DNA of 64,000 nucleotides from Limanda limanda (lineage: Eukaryota; Chordata; Actinopteri; Pleuronectiformes; Pleuronectidae), in assembly GCF_963576545.1 (NCBI RefSeq), contig NC_083641.1, positions 14,072,893 through 14,136,892 of the forward strand, given 5' to 3'. This document shows positions 61,681 through 64,000 of the stretch, one piece after another. Every line of letters starts with the position of its first letter. Positions within the stretch are counted from its first letter, which is position 1. The notes beneath the pieces are model-generated. The model saw nothing but the letters and a program-made list of their open reading frames with translations, ran no database searches and was not told the DNA's origin. The position numbers and the translations under genes were made by a program.

Positions 61681-63002
61681 AGATCAGATGTCCTAGAGAA
61701 TAATGAATGAATTTTTTTTTAAGAAGACTAATATCTATGAGTGTGGGCAATTTGGTTCAGCTCCAAACACTTATCTGGATCAAGTGTCTCAATTCAAGGG
61801 CACCAAGATCGATTGAATCTCAGCGGTGCGACTTTGAGAAGGCTCTTTCAAATGTGGCCGACAAATGCATCCTTCCATTCCCAAGCAACAAGGAATCCAA
61901 GAGATGGAATCCTGGATTCGTAGCACGCCGCTGACGAAGCTAATAAGCTAGCTACGTGGTTGGCGCTCAAATAGCTAATGATGCAACAGTAAGAGCGAGA
62001 CAAGCTGATGACGCATATAGTAAATTGTGTTTACACATTTAAAACACCTCTTGTGTTTACTGATGAGTTTAATTTGAGTCACAGAATGTGAGAAATCAAC
62101 AGTTATTAACCAACAGTTATTTAACGCTGTGTGTACTACCTCATCCTTCCATTCCACAGTATAGTGCTGTGTGTTGTCTTTCATTTCCAAAATACACTTT
62201 CATTACTTAAACTGAGGATGAGGGCTCATGCAGAGGGAATGAGAGAGAGAGATGAAATGAAGAGAGAAAAAAACAAATGCTTGGGAAGGGAAAATTAATC
62301 TTCTAAATAATATGAGGGGAATGAAAAATAACATGGGAGCACTTATCTGCTGATTACAGTGAGTGGTGTTGTTATCAAAGAACTCGTGCTCCACATGTCT
62401 CTCTGCTAGAAGTGGTCCTGTGGTTTTTATGTGAGAAAGAGACTTGATGGACTGTGTCTCAGAATTCACAACAAAACGAATGCACACTTCCATTCGGACA
62501 GTTGTAAACACCAGGCAACATTTATACTCTATCAGCAGTACAGTCAGATTTATAAGAAAATGTGTGTAAGTTCATTAGATTCGTCTTGTGTGGTTTTAAC
62601 TTGAAGCAGAACTGTCAGAACCATTTACATCAGCCCATTTCCCTGTTGCCCTTGGTGATTATAAACTACTCTGCTGATTTACTCTTGGCAGCTTTATTCT
62701 CATAACCCAGTGTTTTATTCCCCAGAGGAACAACAGCTTCCCGTCTCTTTGTTGTGAGCTGTCATCTGCCCGCACAATGAACATGTCAAAATCTGTTAAT
62801 TGGCAAGTTCCTACCTAATTAATTTTTTTAATTTAGCTGTGAATGTAGATAAGTGAACTGTTAAGGTCAAGAAAGATTTATGAAAAAACATACATATATA
62901 TATAGAGTACTATCAGAGAGAGATGAAGATATGTGTCTAATAAGAACACATCTCATTAAAGTTATTCCTGTTCTTTACACCTAATTTAATTTCCTATCTC
63001 TT

Positions 63003-63046
<44 letters not shown>

Positions 63047-64000
63047 TAAATCTGTTTCTTTTTTATGGGGAGAAAGTCGGGGGGATAGAGGTAATATAAC
63101 TATAACTAAGCACAATAACCACAAAGAGCTTAGAGGAGCAATTACTCAGAACTACACATTTCCTCTCCTCTTTTTATCTTAAGTGAGAGGTTGGACCTGC
63201 AGGATTTGGGGGATTTTAGTTTAATTTTGTGTTTTTGCTGTTGCACAACATTTGAAACACTAAGCAAATCAAACCACACACTCCACACATCTATCCTGGG
63301 TTGCAGTGAAAGCGATCATGCAGCTCAGTGCTGGGACTCAGTGATATAGGGAATGGCAATGGAGTCCTCAAGAATCTCACACGCTCTTATTAAAGTGCAG
63401 AAATGCTGTGAGCTTCTGGCTGTGAACAGATCCGTTTTTTTCCCCTCTGTGTTCTTTCAATCACTCCGTCTTTTTTTCCATTTCTGTGAGTTCGTGCAAG
63501 ACATTAAAGCTTGTCTCCGAAAACTTTCTTGAGCGTGGTTTTGTGCTTTCTTTTGAGACCCTGGAATTCAACCTTGTGGCACTTTGGATTCACTGAGCTT
63601 GATCTGCTCGAGACCAGCCAGCGACAATGGGCGAGAAACAAAGAACATTTCCTGTTACGTGAAGAAAATCAACGTGCAAACAAATGACTCGACCAATGAA
63701 GGTCTTAAGTGAAGACTTTGAAATAGAAGTAAAGCCCCTCAGCTCTCATAACTGTTTTGATTTAAGATTTTTCTGCCTGAGGGATTGAACTGGCGATCCT
63801 CCAGTCACTGGTCCGCTTCTATAACCATCAAACTACAAACACTTTGAACCCAATCTGCCTGAGAACGCTTTTCAGTTCGTAAAAGTTGTATCGTTTGTTG
63901 GTCACGTATCGAAAGTTCAGTTTCAGTTTATCAGGCTGGTGCGAGAGCAGAGAGAGCTGTCATAAACCGCAGGACCCTCTCTGGTCTTTCAAGACGCATC
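61681..64000. other. wdr49 intron 12 (continues past the window)
   Basis: No exon in frame with wdr49 is recognisable. There is a GT microsatellite at 63007-63048. The open frames here are short and lack family signal. Confidence 0.5.

Overview
This window is vertebrate nuclear DNA, most likely from a percomorph teleost. All genes are split by GT-AG introns. Dispersed repeats of types I associate with fish genomes (tRNA-derived SINEs, short non-autonomous elements) and very long AC/GT and GA microsatellites fill the introns and spacers. No bacterial, viral, CRISPR or plasmid gene structure is visible. I cannot name the species.

Four protein genes could be rebuilt exon by exon from splice sites, reading phase and, for three of them, remembered family sequence. 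From left to right: (1) a minus-strand gene of 5 exons (1269-7850) for a 228-residue leucine-rich-repeat protein that I do not recognise by name; its promoter carries a perfect RFX/X-box palindrome, as ciliary genes do. (2) Minus-strand serpini1 (neuroserpin), 8 coding exons (12031-18907), 416 residues, plus a predicted non-coding first exon ending at 28904. (3) Plus-strand pdcd10 (CCM3), 7 coding exons (33732-40084), 210 residues, with a GC-rich non-coding first exon ending at 30931. (4) Plus-strand wdr49, 12 coding exons seen (45142-61407), running off the right edge after about 625 residues.

The serpini1-pdcd10 head-to-head pair followed by wdr49 is the arrangement on human 3q26, so this is a conserved syntenic block and not an exotic operon-like system. 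The two head-to-head promoters lie about 1.7 kb apart.

Region by region: 1-970 no gene; 970-8000 LRR gene and X-box promoter; 8000-12030 spacer with repeats and a short hairpin; 12031-29060 serpini1, with a 10 kb first intron; 29060-30520 spacer between the two promoters; 30520-40450 pdcd10; 40450-45141 spacer with an 86-unit GT tract and a second X-box-like motif; 45142-64000 wdr49, whose 5.8 kb intron 6 is loaded with repeats.

Points that merit a second look: the unidentified LRR gene with its X-box; a roughly 170 bp CT tract acting as the pyrimidine tract of the last serpini1 exon; UG-repeat-dominated splice acceptors in wdr49 and pdcd10; changes in the neuroserpin reactive loop, glycosylation sites and C-terminal sorting tail; and several paired repeats.
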